A DNA stretch of 64,000 bases from Cocos nucifera (taxonomy: Eukaryota > Streptophyta > Magnoliopsida > Arecales > Arecaceae). Position 1 is the stretch's first letter. Every line of letters begins with the position of its first letter. Made by a program: the position numbers and the translations under genes. Below, one piece after another: positions 25,287-36,587 of the stretch. A model generated the notes under the pieces. It made no database searches. It had not been told where the DNA came from and was given only the letters and a program-made list of their open reading frames with translations. The DNA lies in NCBI GenBank assembly GCA_006176705.1, contig QRFJ01004960.1:1-64000 (forward strand), given 5' to 3'.

Positions 25287-25345
25287 TCTGGCCCCTACAT
25301 GACTTTCGTAGATTCCTTCATGCACTTTCCATAATGCAAAGTCAA
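25287..25345 (-). pseudogene. Element D integrase zinc-binding start, cut by B
   Basis: The minus-strand translation gives HEGIYESHVGA, the conserved beginning of the gypsy integrase H2C2 domain (usual form HEGxCGxHxG). Element B interrupts it after GA. Confidence 0.75.
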
Positions 25346-25445
25346 CTTCTGAAGGTCAGAGACATCTCAAGAGTGATAAGGAATATGACCTTTTATACAA
25401 CTTGCCATCATATAGAACATATCGGAAGGCTTGATTTTTGAGTTT

Positions 25446-26000
25446 TTAAGCTCCTTTTGAATCATGAGGAAGAGCTCCATCTTTGAGATAAGCAACCAAT
25501 GGGTCAATCCTACATGGCTCATGGTCGATCTGCATTACAGATTGTTGTCCTTCCAGACTTGGGTGTTTTAGGACTTCAAAGAAGACCACCTTAGGCAGCT
25601 CAGTTGGGGCCAATGTTGCCAACTTTGAGAGAAGGTTGGTCCTAGTGTTTTCCACTCTTGAGATCTGCTTGATGTCAAAACTGTTGAAGGCCAGAGTCAA
25701 GCTCTTCACTTTCTCGAGATATTTTATCATGCTTTCTTCTCGAGCCTCATAATCGTCATTAACTTATCCAACCACTAATTGGGAATCACTGTAGACTTGG
25801 AATCGATCTGCTTTCAATTCCTCGGTGATCCTTAACCCTACAATCAAAGCTTCATATTCGGCCCCATTATTAGTCGCAGAAAACTTAAAGCGCAGTGCAT
25901 ATTCGATGACGACTCCTTCTGAGCTAACCAAGATCAACCCTGCATCTGCACCAGAAGCATTAGACGAGCCATCTACATATAGGGCCCAAAAATCTTCAGG
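25446..26000 (-). pseudogene. Element D second RNase H (aRNH)
   Basis: A second RNase H domain downstream of the gypsy one. It has LYVDGSS near 25975, ATNNGAEYEA near 25870 and FQVYSDSQLV near 25790, so Asp, Glu and Asp of the active site are all readable. The C-terminal segment (25730-25446) reads FNSFDIKQISRVEN then NLLSKLATLAP, the usual aRNH end. A stop or frame change splits it near 25745. This extra domain is known from Tat-group gypsy elements. Confidence 0.85.
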
Positions 26001-26049
26001 GAGGTCGGCTCTTTCTTCAGAGGAACTTGGTTGTAACCAGGGAATATCG

Positions 26050-27300
26050 ACTTCATTCTATTCAAGCTCAACTTTATCCGAAATGGTGCATTCAATTATA
26101 AAATCTACCAGAATTTGAGCTTTGATCGATGGCCGAGGCTGATAGTTGATGTCGAACTCGGTGAGCTCTATTGCCCATTTTGCTATTCTTTCGGAGGCAT
26201 CCGTTCGATGAAGAACTGCTTTGATTAGTTCATCAGTAAGGAGGGTTATGGTGTGCCCTTGGAAGTAAGGTTGAAGTCTCCAGACTGCAACCAAGGCAAA
26301 AGTTAGTTTTTCTAACTTAATATACCTGGTCTCGGGGTTCCTCAAGACTCGGCTTATATAGTATATCAGCTTCTATACTTTCGTCTCTTCTTTAACTAGA
26401 ACTGTCGCAAGGGCCACTGGAGAGACCGTAGGTACAAAAATAATCCCTCTCTGGATTCGAGCTTTGCTAATAGGGAAGGTGAATAGAGGTAGTCCTTGAG
26501 CTCTTTAAAGGCTTGTTGACATTCAATGGTCCAGCAGAAGTTCTTTGGCTATTTTAGGACATAAAAGAAGGGCATGCATCGCTCGACCGACCTCAAGACA
26601 AAGCGGTTTAGGGCTGCCACCTTTTTAGTCAGGCATTGAACCTCTTTGATTGATTTTGGAGTAGTCATCTCTTGAATGATCCGAATCTTCTCCAGATTTG
26701 CTTCAATTCTGCACCTCAACACCATGAATCTCAAAAACTTTCCTGAAGTCATGCTGAAGGTGCACTTGGTTGGGTTCAGCTTCATCTTATACCTCCTAAG
26801 GGTGCTGAAGGTCTCTCCAAGGTCGGCAATGTGATTTATTGAAGCTTGGCTCTTGACAAGCATGTCATCTACATATACCTCTATATTGTGGCCGATCTGT
26901 TCTTTGAAGATTTTATTGATCAGGCATTGGTATGTTGCTTATGCATTTTTTAGTCCAAAAGGCATAACCTTATAACAGTAAAGACCATGGTCAGTAATAA
27001 AAGCAGTTTTCTCCTCATCTTCTGATGCCATTCGGATTTGGTTATAGCCAGAAAAGGCATATATGAAAGTGAGGAGCTCATGGCCCAAGGTCTTATCCAC
27101 CAGTTGATCAATTCTAGATAGGGGATAGCTATCTTTCGAACAGACTTTGTTCAACTTTTTGAAGTCTATGCACATTCTCTACTTACCGTTCGCCTTCTTG
27201 ATGAGCACGACATTGGAGACCAAGTTCGGATAGTTAACTTCTAGGATGAATCCAGCCTTGAGGAGTTTGTCAACTTTCTCTACAATTACTTTCTATCTCT
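26050..27300 (-). pseudogene. Element D reverse transcriptase and RNase H, decayed
   Basis: RT blocks lie at 27175-26939 (MCIDFKKLNKVCSKDSYPLSRID, then KVMPFGLKNA) and 26863-26549. The YVDD box is readable at 26875-26864. The first catalytic Asp before AFSGYNQ is replaced by Tyr (IYAFSGYNQ). The gypsy RNase H follows at 26345-26058 (TRYIKLEKLTFALVAVWRL, then WAIELTEFDINYQPR). Frames are broken between blocks. Dead copy. Confidence 0.88.
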
Positions 27301-27818
27301 CTGGGGCATGGCTGCACATCTTCTCTTTCACCGATCGATATTTGGGATCAATAGTCAGATGATGTTCCATGACTTCAGCATCTATTCCGGGCATGTCGTC
27401 GAGGAACCAAGCAAAAACATCTGCATTCCTCCACAGAAATTCGACATGCTGCTCTCATATCTCTTTTGCCAGGTTGGAGCCAATCTGTACCATGTGCTCC
27501 ACATTTCCATCATTCAATGGGATGGAAATAAGGTCTTCCATGGGCTCACTCCGCTCTTCAATTAAATCATCGCGAACATCCAACCCATCAACTGAACAAG
27601 GATCTGACTGCTTACCCCTCTACAAGGTGATTGAATAGTAATGTCTTACCAAAGCTTGATCTTCTCTGACTTTTCTAATCCCATAGCTTGTTGGAAACTT
27701 CATTTTTTAAATAGTAGATCGACACCACTATCCGAAGCATGTTTAGACCAGGTCGGTCGAGAATTGCATTATAAGCTGATGGAGCTTTTACTATCAGAAA
27801 GTCCACCTATACCTTGGA
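27301..27818 (-). other. Element D protease-RT linker
   Basis: Region between the protease and RT blocks, collinear with gypsy pol but without a frame I can read over any length. Confidence 0.5.
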
Positions 27819-28043
27819 CTATCTCGGATATTGTTCTGTAGCCACAACCAAAGTTATTATGCCTTCAACTAGTATTGCATCACCAGTAAAGCCTATCAAT
27901 TGAAAGTTTATTGGTCCAAGCCAGCTATTAGGTATAGACATTTTAGGGAAAGCATCATAAAATAAAACATTGGCCGAACTTTTATTATCAATAAGGATGC
28001 GGCGTACATCATAGTCTGCAATATTTAAAGTAATTACAAACAT
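27819..28043 (-). pseudogene. Element D aspartic protease, decayed
   Basis: MFVITLNIADYDVRRILIDN, then KSSANVLFYDAF. The active site reads DNKSS where gypsy Tat elements usually have DxGSS, so the essential Gly is Lys. The family assignment is good and activity unlikely. Confidence 0.8.
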
Positions 28044-28269
28044 GTCATTATGTAGAAACTAAACTCCCTGTGCATCAGCTTCAGTGAAAGTTAGGGGCTC
28101 CTCAATTCTTCATCTCTTTGTCAATCCCCTAGATCCATCGACCTCCTCCTGCCGAAGTCCCCAGAGATGGTGTTGATAATGCCAAGCGAGGGATGATCTT
28201 CTTGTTGCTCCTCCCTCCTCAGTGGCTCTGATTACGGCAACATCCTTGGTCGATCTTTTCGTCTTTCAG

Positions 28270-29690
28270 GCCGACATCACAGGAATCGGCCAAGTCTACC
28301 CCATCTGATGAGTTTCTCGATCTCGTCTTGGAGCTGAATGTACTTCTCAGTATCATAACCATGGTCACGATGGTAGAGACAGTATTTATGTGGATTGTGC
28401 TTGCTAGGATGTGTGCGCATCCTCTCCGACCTCGGTAGCTGCTCCTTGATTTTCATCAACACCTAAATTTTTAGAGCATTAAGGAGAGCATAGTTATGGA
28501 ACCTTCTAAAGGGGAAGCCCCATTGTAACCTTCTATCCGGGCTTCTTTGCCTTCGAGTTTGAGGCTCGGGAGGAGTTCGGGAGCGCGATCGAGCTTCACT
28601 CAATTTTTCATCAATAGCGGGCATACTTGATTCACCTGCTCACCGCTCTTCAGCAGCTTCACTATCCTTGGCTTTGAAGGCCTCTTTTGCTCAGGCATAA
28701 CCTTCAGCCCAAGCCAGCATATCAGTGAAATCCTAGAAATACTTCTTCTTCAGGGAGAATAGAAGATCATTCTTCTAAAGGCTGCCATTCAGTGCGTCCA
28801 TTATGATAAATTGGTCCAAGTTTTGGACCTCCAATATAGTAGCATTGAAATGGGTGACATAGATCTGTATGAATTTTCCCTTCTTCTGCTTGATTTTGAT
28901 GAGAGAGTTTGAGTCTCGTCGAGGATATTGATTGCTGACAAAATGAGCCATAAACTGATGGCTCATTTGATCGAAGGAAAAGATAGTACCCAACCTAAGG
29001 GTCAAGTACCAGCATCATTGTTCGAAAGACCTCCAGATGATCGATCGAATCTGTAGTCCCATCATAGCTCTCGAACTGGAGAAGCTTGAAGTTCGGCGGG
29101 ATGGGTTCTTGTATAATTTTTTAGAAAAAAGGAGGGTCGGTGTAGATATCATTATCATGAGACAAAGGAGCATGGCGGAGTTCCTTGATCCATCAGTTTA
29201 TTTCTTATAGTTTTCGATCCAAGAGATCCTCACAGTCGTGAATCTCCAAAGTCTTCTGACTGAATGGGGACAAGGTTCCCCCAGGGGTTGAATCATAATC
29301 GAAGCAGAGGCTCTTTACCCTCTACTTCTCTTTTTCGGAAGTTATCGACCGACTCACCCAAATCGATCATCCTCAGATAGGATCATGGGATTCCAGGGAA
29401 GTCTACTCCAGTCGGATCGGCACTGGAGGCTGCTGCTGCTGCATGGCCTGCACTGCTTCAGCGAGACCCCTAACCTACTGGACCAGCAGGTTAAATTATT
29501 CTACGTCCACCATTGCTGCCAGCGGAACCTAAAATGCCGGGGAAGAGATAGAAGTGGGCAGATCTGGGTGAGATCTGGCCATGGAGGTGGTTAACCATCA
29601 AGTCGAGACCTTCCGAGGAGGCATCCTCATGAGATCGACTAGGAAAGAAGAACGACTCTAAGAGAGAAGAAGAGAGATCTCTGCTAAGCA
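28270..29690 (-). pseudogene. Element D gag, decayed
   Basis: The retrotransposon-gag core is in 29005-28775 (FMAHFVSNQYPRRDSNSLIK, then KKGKFIQIYVTHFN). The histidine-rich motif YCLYHRDHGYDTEKY is in 28462-28277, where the Tat-group gag has C-x-F-H-x3-G-H-x-T-x2-C. The final Cys is Tyr here. The N-terminal part (29690-29006) is hard to follow. Frames are broken. Confidence 0.8.
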
Positions 29691-29734
29691 CTCTTTTAAG
29701 AATAATAAAATCTCAAGAGAAAGAGGTATCCTTC

Positions 29735-29746
29735 CTCTAGCACCAA
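29735..29746 (-). promoter_or_regulatory. Possible primer-binding site of D
   Basis: Minus strand TTGGTGCTAGAG, followed by GAAGG, resembles the leader start seen in Tat elements. It lies about 22 bases from the proposed LTR end, further than usual, so either the LTR end or this site may be misplaced. Confidence 0.35.
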
Positions 29747-29976
29747 TCCTATTGGCATAAAAATTAGTTGATGTCGGAATTAGCTGGAGATGGAGAAGTT
29801 GAGGTAGCCATACGGACCTACAAAAGAAGTCCAAACCAGAGGAGGGGTGGCTCCGACTAGGCCCTCCAACGGTCAAGTCAGCCCTTTCGACCAAAAAAAA
29901 TGGAATGCTCGGTAGAGAAAGTAGCAGAGTGTCAAGAAGAACAAGAGATTTTCTCAAGAGAGCATATCTGAAGGGT

Positions 29977-29987
29977 CTCTTATATAG
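29977..29987 (-). promoter_or_regulatory. TATA box in LTR of D
   Basis: CTATATAAGAG on the minus strand, about 210 bp before the LTR 3' end in sense. Confidence 0.5.
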
Positions 29988-30289
29988 ACGTAGCCCATAA
30001 CAAACGGATAGCGATAGCCATAACTACCAGGTAGTGGGCTGTTCAGGGCTACGTGAAGTTTATAATAGAGGATAGTGTTCGTTATCGTGACGTGCCAGTC
30101 CGTTGGGACTTAATAGTTGAAGTTTGGAGGAGGTAGGCACTGACAGTGAAGAGCTTTGAGGTTCATCAATTCCAGAGGAGTTCAAACTCTTCCAAGGTCG
30201 TATGTATGTAAGTGGGTTCATGCTGTACAGATAGCTGGATTTGCATAGGTGTGGAGGCCTTTCTAGGCGACTGCAGAGTTCGATCGGAA

Positions 30290-30660
30290 GAAATTCGGAA
30301 GTCCTATGACTAGAGAAATCTTGAAGAAAGTTCGCTGGAGGAATCTAGAAGTAGTTCTGCTAGAAAGAGAAGTCCGGCTGGAGGAGCAAAAATCCAAAAA
30401 TAATTCTATTGGGGAAATCCAGAAGGAGATCTGCTGGAGGAGCAAATATATAATGATGAGTCCCCTCTCAGCTAATGCAAGAAGTTCGGATGGATGGGGG
30501 TTGGTGGGAAGAAAATCAACTGATGTTTGGGAGGAGTTCAACTAGAAGGAGGTCAACTAAAGGGGGTTTGTCTGGCATCTAGGAGGAGATTAACTGGAAG
30601 GATGTGGGCTGGGAGAATTTTGCCTAGAAGGAGCGGAAGGGGATCTACTCGAAGAGAACC
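30290..30660. repeat. Degenerate GA-rich minisatellite in D LTR
   Basis: A run of loosely repeated units of about 25-35 bp built on GCTGGAGGAG, AACTAGAAGGAGGTCAAC and AACTGGAAGGATG. It has no coding content. Confidence 0.5.
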
Positions 30661-31198
30661 TGCTTATTTATTCTTTTGAAGCTCGGCTGCTTTCGAGGCC
30701 ATCTAGAGGTTGATATGAAAGAGATAAGGTCCTTTTGCTTGCATGTTCAAAGTTCTCGATACAAGAATCCTAAGGTCTGCCACCCTTAGTATATTGTAGA
30801 AGTTCATCTGGAAAGGAGTTCTGTTGATCCGACATTGGTCCAATATCGAATAGCTTGGATGATTTTATGTTGGAAAAAAATTCAAAGAGCTCCAAGGTCG
30901 GCCAAACCAAGCCGTAATTAGACCTGTTACTCAGTTGCCTGGGGGTTGTCATCGCTATTCAAGTTCGTCTAAGAGAAATCTACAATGCCCCGTAGGTTCT
31001 GGGAATATCTAATGGAGTTGGAATCTGAACGAAGAAGATTGGTCGATAGATTCAAGTTGGAGATCTGCAGTCTCCGTGCCTGAGCGTAAACTCTTCACTA
31101 GCCAGAGTCCGACGTGGCTGTCCTCGTCGGATGGAGTTTCCTCAAGGCCAGATATCCTATTGAACTTCGGTAGAAAAGGGTTCACATCCAACAATATC

Positions 31199-32426
31199 GA
31201 GCAAAACGTGAATGCCATAGGATCAAAATGACCTAAGGATAGTCTAAATGATAGGTATCTTTGGCACCTTATGCTAGGTTATATAGCTGAAGATAGGATT
31301 AACAAATTGAAAAAATCTGAACTATTGAGTCCATTGACTTTCAAGTCATATCTGATTTGTAAATCATGCCTTCATGGCAAAATGACCAAGCTTCCTTTTG
31401 TAGGACATGAGAAAAGGACCACAAACCTACTTGCCCTAGTACATACTGATGTATGCGGCCCATTTGATGTGTCGATCAGGGGCAATTATGTCTACTTCAT
31501 CACCTTTATCGATGATTTATCTTGATATGAATATGTATATTTGATGCGATACAAGTCTGAAGCTTTTGAAAAGTTCAAAAAATTTAGACTCGAAGTAGAA
31601 AAGCAAATAGGAAAATCCATTAAAATTCTTCGATCAGATCAAATAGGCAAATACCTTAGTCGAGAATTTTTTAACTATCTTAAGAATAATGGCATAATCT
31701 CTCAATGGACTCCTCCTAGAATGCCTCAACTCAATGAAATTTTAAAATGGAGAAATCGGATCCAATTAGATATGGTCTGATCCATGATGAGTTTCACGAA
31801 CCTTCCTGAGTTTCTCTGGGGATATAGTCTGATGACTACTATGTATTTACTGAATAGGGTTCCCTCTAAGACCGTTCCTACCACACCGTATGACATATGG
31901 CTTGGTAAGAAACCAAGTCTGAGTCATCTCAGAATTTAGGGTTGTCTGGCCCATGTCAAGAGATAATAGGTGGACAAATTAGAGTCTAGATCCTTTAGAG
32001 CATGATTTATTGAATATCCTAAAGAGTCATTAGAATATTATTTCTATCTCTCGAAAGATCACAATGTGATTGTGAGTCGACATGCCATCTTTCTTAAAAA
32101 ATAGTTTATTCTAGATGGTGGCATTGGAAAATAGATTAGACTCGAGGAGAAAGTCTTCGATGAGAAATGAGCTAACGAACCTATGGAACCCAATCAGATT
32201 GAGCCAACCCAAACACTACCTCCTCTATCTTGTAGGTCAAGTAGAATTTTTCGTCCTCCTAAAAGGTACTTGGGTACTATATCAAAAGAAGTAGAGAAAA
32301 TGTTCCTCATAGGAAATGGGGTTCATGGTGATGATCCCAAAACTTATAACTAGGTGATATCAGATATCGACTTTGAAAAATGGTTAGAGGCAATGAAGTC
32401 AGAGATTGACTCAATGCGTTCGAACC
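31199..32426 (+). pseudogene. Element E GAG-pre-integrase and integrase, decayed
   Basis: The pre-integrase block is in 31271-31525 (AEDRINKLKKSELLSPLTFK, then CLHGKMTKLPF). The integrase core has VHTDVCGPFDV with the first Asp and ILRSDQIGKY with the second. The position of the third catalytic residue reads LNEILKWRN, so the usual Glu (LNGVSERRN) is Lys. A stop (TGA) follows DLS at about 31523. The region to 32426 holds the C-terminal segment (NRVPSKTVPTTPYDIW) and the DSM(R/H)SN stretch just before RT. Confidence 0.85.
32422..32426. repeat. Probable left target duplication GAACC of F
   Basis: The five bases before the F 5' LTR. The partner should lie after the F 3' LTR, which is lost in the assembly gap, so it cannot be confirmed here. 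Confidence 0.45.
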
Positions 32427-34705
32427 TATTAGATATGTGTGCCCTAGAAGTCAGAATTGGTTGACACTTGTTATACTATTCTAAAGGCAAAATTATAATT
32501 TTGACTATAAATAATAAAATGGATTATTTTCTATCACAATATGTATTTACTGTTTGTGATACATCCCTTGAGTTAATGGCAATGATAATTCTTATTTTCA
32601 GGAGTTGAAAATTTAAGACATGAATTTTCATTATTAACTCATAAAATGCTTTCGACCGTAGGATCGTCATGAGGATGGTGATTGATCTGGAAGATTGGTA
32701 TACAATCACTTCTTTATAGTAGATGAGTCTTGAGACTATGGTGTAGAAACACTGGAGCGAGAGTATAGGTACTTAATAGAGAATGAGAGCACCAAGCGTG
32801 ACCACCTCGAGCAGTCATAAGGAAGTCTACCTTCTCATCGATAACTGGCTCGAAGCTGTAGTGGTGTGTCTGATTCTTTGACTTGAGGTGCATTGGTAGT
32901 TCACCTTGAGGGTGTTATAGTTTGACTATACCATGACTCGGTCTCCTAGCCATCCGGAACCCTAAGGTGTATGTTGGCTATAGCATGTTCATTGTAGGAA
33001 TTGGATTACACCAAAAGGAAATCTATCTACCTCAGTAGATGAGGTGCAGCCCTATGATGATCATGAGAATCAAGTCCATAAGCCCATGGCCATGGCAAAG
33101 TAAAATGATAGAAAGAGTTTTTATTAAGGTTTTCACATCGGACTTAAATCGAATGATTAATTCATATGGTGGAAATTAGTGTTTGATGAGTTCACCTTAA
33201 TCCTAAACCAATCGAGGCTTAAGATAGAAGAATTTAATCACACATGTAACTGCACTGAGAGATTTATTTCCAGTTCTGATGGGTTGCCACCATATACTGC
33301 TAAGTGTCACTGGTGGATTTTGGGAGCAATTAGAATGATTTGAATGATCGATCATTCTAGTTGTCTGAATCAGAAAAGTTTTGATCCATCGGAAGGTGTT
33401 TCGATGATGTCGATGATAGAGATCGTGATATATCTCATTACCAAATAGAACTAAACTTAACTGGATCACACAAATAAGGGTTTGGATCTGGATATCATCA
33501 ATTGGACTAATTCAGTTCAACTGATTTGAATTAGATTCAATTAGATTCAAGAAAATCGTACTAGCATATGATTGAGCCTAAAGTTCTCCTTTAACAATCA
33601 TTAAATGTTGTCTCGACTGAGCCAAATGTATTTGGGCTCACTCAGGTACCTTGGTCTGACTGGAGCTTGTCTAGATCAGAAAAGGATTATCTTAATTTAT
33701 GAGATAAATTTGAGACAACACCTGCTATTTTTCATCATCTGCTAATTCTTATCTTTTAACTTTGGTCAAACGTTGACTGTTGACCCTTGGACATCTGCCC
33801 ATATGTCATGCATCCATAGGAGAGCGGATAGGGGCTTGTCCCCCTACTAGAAAGAGGAAAGGAGGGGGTGTATGCCTAGGGAGGCGTGCGCCCAAGAATG
33901 GTGACGCCTGGAGTTTCATACAGATGGGACTCCAGGTTGCTTCTTAGAATCAAACTAGGTAGCGCCAAAGACTCTGCTTTGACCAGTCTTGGCGCCACCT
34001 AAGGATGTTGGAGAGGGGCTTTCATCTGATTAGATCAGATGATGTCATCCCACCAATCAGATTTAGATCTGATTGCATGAAGAAACGTGATTGGTTGGGA
34101 TGATGTGGCACCGCATGGCGCAGCAGGGTCTATATAAACCCAGTCTGCGCCTAGGTTTAGAGAGGTTCTCCCCTTGCCTATGCCACATAGCCATCTCCAT
34201 CTCTCCTCCATGCCTACCTCTAATCCTCTCTCTCCTCTCCATGCCTAAAGGGGTTTTAGGCTTTAGTTTGGTGCGATCTAGATAAGAGAAAGGCAATAAG
34301 AAAGGAAGAAGGCAGCACTGCTGCAAGAGACGACATCGGATCTTCAAAAGTTGTTTTGAAAACTTTCAAGATCAGATCTAAATCTAATCTTTGGAGAAAA
34401 AATTGAAAGGAAGGAGATATCTAGATCCTATCTGAGTGGATATCGGTAAAGGCCAGATGATTGCATGGCTGCATCCAGAACCTCAGGCAATTAGCAGAAT
34501 CATCACAGGATAATTAGATTATCCAAGAATAAGGTATAAATTAAATCTAATTTAATTTAATTTATTTTATTTTATTAGATCTATTAAATCATATCTAAAA
34601 AAATATCAAATCTAATTTAGATTTAAGAAAAAAATTTTAAAATATTTCTCTTAGTCAAATCAGATTTGAACGAATCTGACTCAGAAAAATAGGTTTTTTC
34701 CTTCA
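32427..34705 (+). repeat. 5' LTR of element F
   Basis: 2279 bp, TATTAGATATGTG to CCTTCA (TG changed to TA at the first dinucleotide). TATATAA at 34131-34137. The U3 inverted repeat TAGAATGAT / ATCATTCTA lies at 33331-33339 and 33351-33359, and the palindrome CCATGGCCATGG near 33083. Confidence 0.93.
34131..34137 (+). promoter_or_regulatory. TATA box of element F 5' LTR
   Basis: GGGTCTATATAAACCC, about 40 bp downstream of an inverted CCAAT (TGATTGGTT, about 34088). R would begin near 34165, so U3 is about 1.7 kb and R plus U5 about 0.55 kb. Confidence 0.6.
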
Positions 34706-34707
34706 AC

Positions 34708-34720
34708 TAGTATCAGAGCC
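34708..34720 (+). promoter_or_regulatory. Element F primer-binding site
   Basis: TAGTATCAGAGCC, one change from the tRNA-iMet match TGGTATCAGAGCC, two bases after the LTR. Confidence 0.9.
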
Positions 34721-36587
34721 AGATTCCTATAAATAATTTAGATCTAATTTTAATTTAATTTTGATCTAATAATTAGGTGATTTCAAAGGGCACATGAGAT
34801 GTGATTAGATCTAAAATCAAAAAAATTAAAAATTAAATAATTTAGATCTAAGTTCTACAAGATACATAACTAATTGTAGAATAGAATAGTTCTATCTATA
34901 TTCTTGCATGATCATAATTTAATTTGATTAAGTTATAATTTTTAGATTTATTTATTTACTATTTTTTGATGTTATAAATATTATAATAAGATTTAAAAAA
35001 TTAAAAATAAAATTATTTAATTTTTGTTCATATGAGATATGATGAATGCATGTTTAGACTAGTTGTAGAATAGTTCTACATAATTGTCTAGTATAGAATT
35101 TATTTTGATAAAATCAATTTAAATTTGATTTTTTAGATGATTATGAGATAATTTAGATCTAAAAAATATGCATGATATGATACATGAGATGTATGCAAAA
35201 CATATTTATAGTTAGATCAATTTTATATATGAGATGTATGATGTAGATCTAACTAGTTTTGTAGTTTTTATACTTCTGATTAAGGCATTCCCCTTGGCCG
35301 TCCGGTCATAAAAATAAAATAGGATTTAAATGCGCTCTCCTTTCATTCGATAGGGTGTTCTTATGATGTGTAGGGGTGCTGCATGTTCGTCCTTAATCAG
35401 AAACCCAAAAACTTATTTTCTGCAAAATCTTAGATCCTGAAACTCTAGGATTTTATTTATATGTTTTATTTGTGAACCCTAAACTTAATTAAAAATTAAG
35501 ATTATGAAATATATTAAGTCTAAAAATTGAGAATTTTTAGATTTAAGACATATTCATAAAATTGGGTTCAGGCTTGGGTAGCTTAATTAGGTCTAAGCGG
35601 TTGATCAAACCGAATCAAGAGTTGGTTAGATGGGATCAAGAGTGCTTAAATTCACCAACCTAATAGGATTAAGTCTGGGTTAAGATCGAATCACATCAGT
35701 GATTGATTATGCTAAGACCTAATTAGGCTCAGTGATTAGAGTCTGGATTGTAGGCTAATCCGATTGGTTCTGGTTCAATAATTTGGTGTCTAAGATAAGT
35801 TTGGTAGATACGACCGACTGATTTTTAATTGGAAGCTACTCGACTCGAATGCGTTCTTATCGAGTTAATGGCATATTCCTTCCACCGATCTCACTTACCT
35901 GACCATATTTGTTGACTCAGTCCTGATCTGAGGTGGCCAATAATCTGAGCTAACCCATTCCTCTAGGTTAGTCATAATTATTATGACTATATCAAGTCTA
36001 GTTTAATGAGATCTAAATCAAATCTTCCTAAGAAAAGATTAAGTCTAAGGTCTTCCACCATTGTAGATGTGCGAGCCCTTTCCAAGGTTGATTATTCTCG
36101 GCTGATTACAATGGTTCAGTTGCACCGAAAAGATGCAACCATATCTATTAGGCATTAGATGCTATGGGCTGGAGGATGGATTAGGCTCAATATTTCGGAT
36201 ATGGTGAGAGACTCAATTAGAAATCCAATCTGTACAAATGGTGGGTCTGACTTAACTAAGGAGTGGATCAATATTCCGAACACGGTGAGATTCATGAATT
36301 AGAGATCAAGTTTGGGTGCACCATGATTAGAGAATCATTAAACAAGAGTTGTTCACTCATTGGCTAGCCCATCATCAATAACTGTTTAGTGAGGTGATGA
36401 GTCAGTTGGTGGGATCGCACCATCCACTAAAAATCATTAATTATGAAGATTTTTGCATCTATACAAAGAAAGTATAGGAATCCAAGAAAATAGTAGGAGC
36501 TAATTTATTTAAAAATAATTTTTTTAAATAAATTGATCAAGTCTTAATTACAATATCTAACTAGAAACTTTGACTCTCTATAGGAAA
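34721..36587 (+). other. Element F untranslated leader
   Basis: 1867 bp, collinear with the leaders of A, B and C. No readable frame. It holds repeated AGATCTAA words in the first 700 bp and a gag-proximal stretch that is better conserved between copies. Confidence 0.75.

Larger units (their letters stand above)
25287..31193 (-). mobile_element. Gypsy (Tat-type) element D, 5' part
   Basis: Minus-strand Ty3/gypsy element: 5' LTR at 31193-29769, then gag, protease, RT, RNase H, a second RNase H and the beginning of integrase, cut at 25287 by B. The remaining integrase and the 3' LTR should lie left of A, off the window. The dual RNase H and the gag motif YCLYHRDHGYDTEKY are marks of the Tat group. 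The right end abuts a copia interior (E), so D is nested in E with ATATC (31194-31198) as the expected right-hand duplication. Confidence 0.88.
29769..31193 (-). repeat. 5' LTR of gypsy element D
   Basis: In sense it begins TGTTGGATGTGAACCC at 31193 and ends CATCA at 29769, about 1425 bp. A TATA-like CTATATAAGAG lies at plus 29977-29987, leaving about 210 bp for R and U5. The U3 carries a degenerate GA-rich minisatellite (30290-30660). The right end is firm because it meets copia sequence; the left end is placed by TG/CA and the downstream leader. Confidence 0.75.
31194..32426 (+). mobile_element. Copia element E, middle part
   Basis: Plus-strand copia interior that starts in the pre-integrase domain at ATATCGAGC, where D ends, and stops at the beginning of RT at GTTCGAACC, where LTR F starts. 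The 5' half should be to the left of D, off the window. The RT-to-LTR half is not seen next to it; it is probably split between the assembly gap and H (49540-52187). Confidence 0.82.

Noticed and set aside
33203..33469. Recurring frames of 70-115 codons in LTRs (for example HDLYHRHHRN...WIRTFLI)
   Set aside because: They recur because the LTR U3 recurs; the frame lies opposite to the sense strand in each LTR and is broken differently in each copy.
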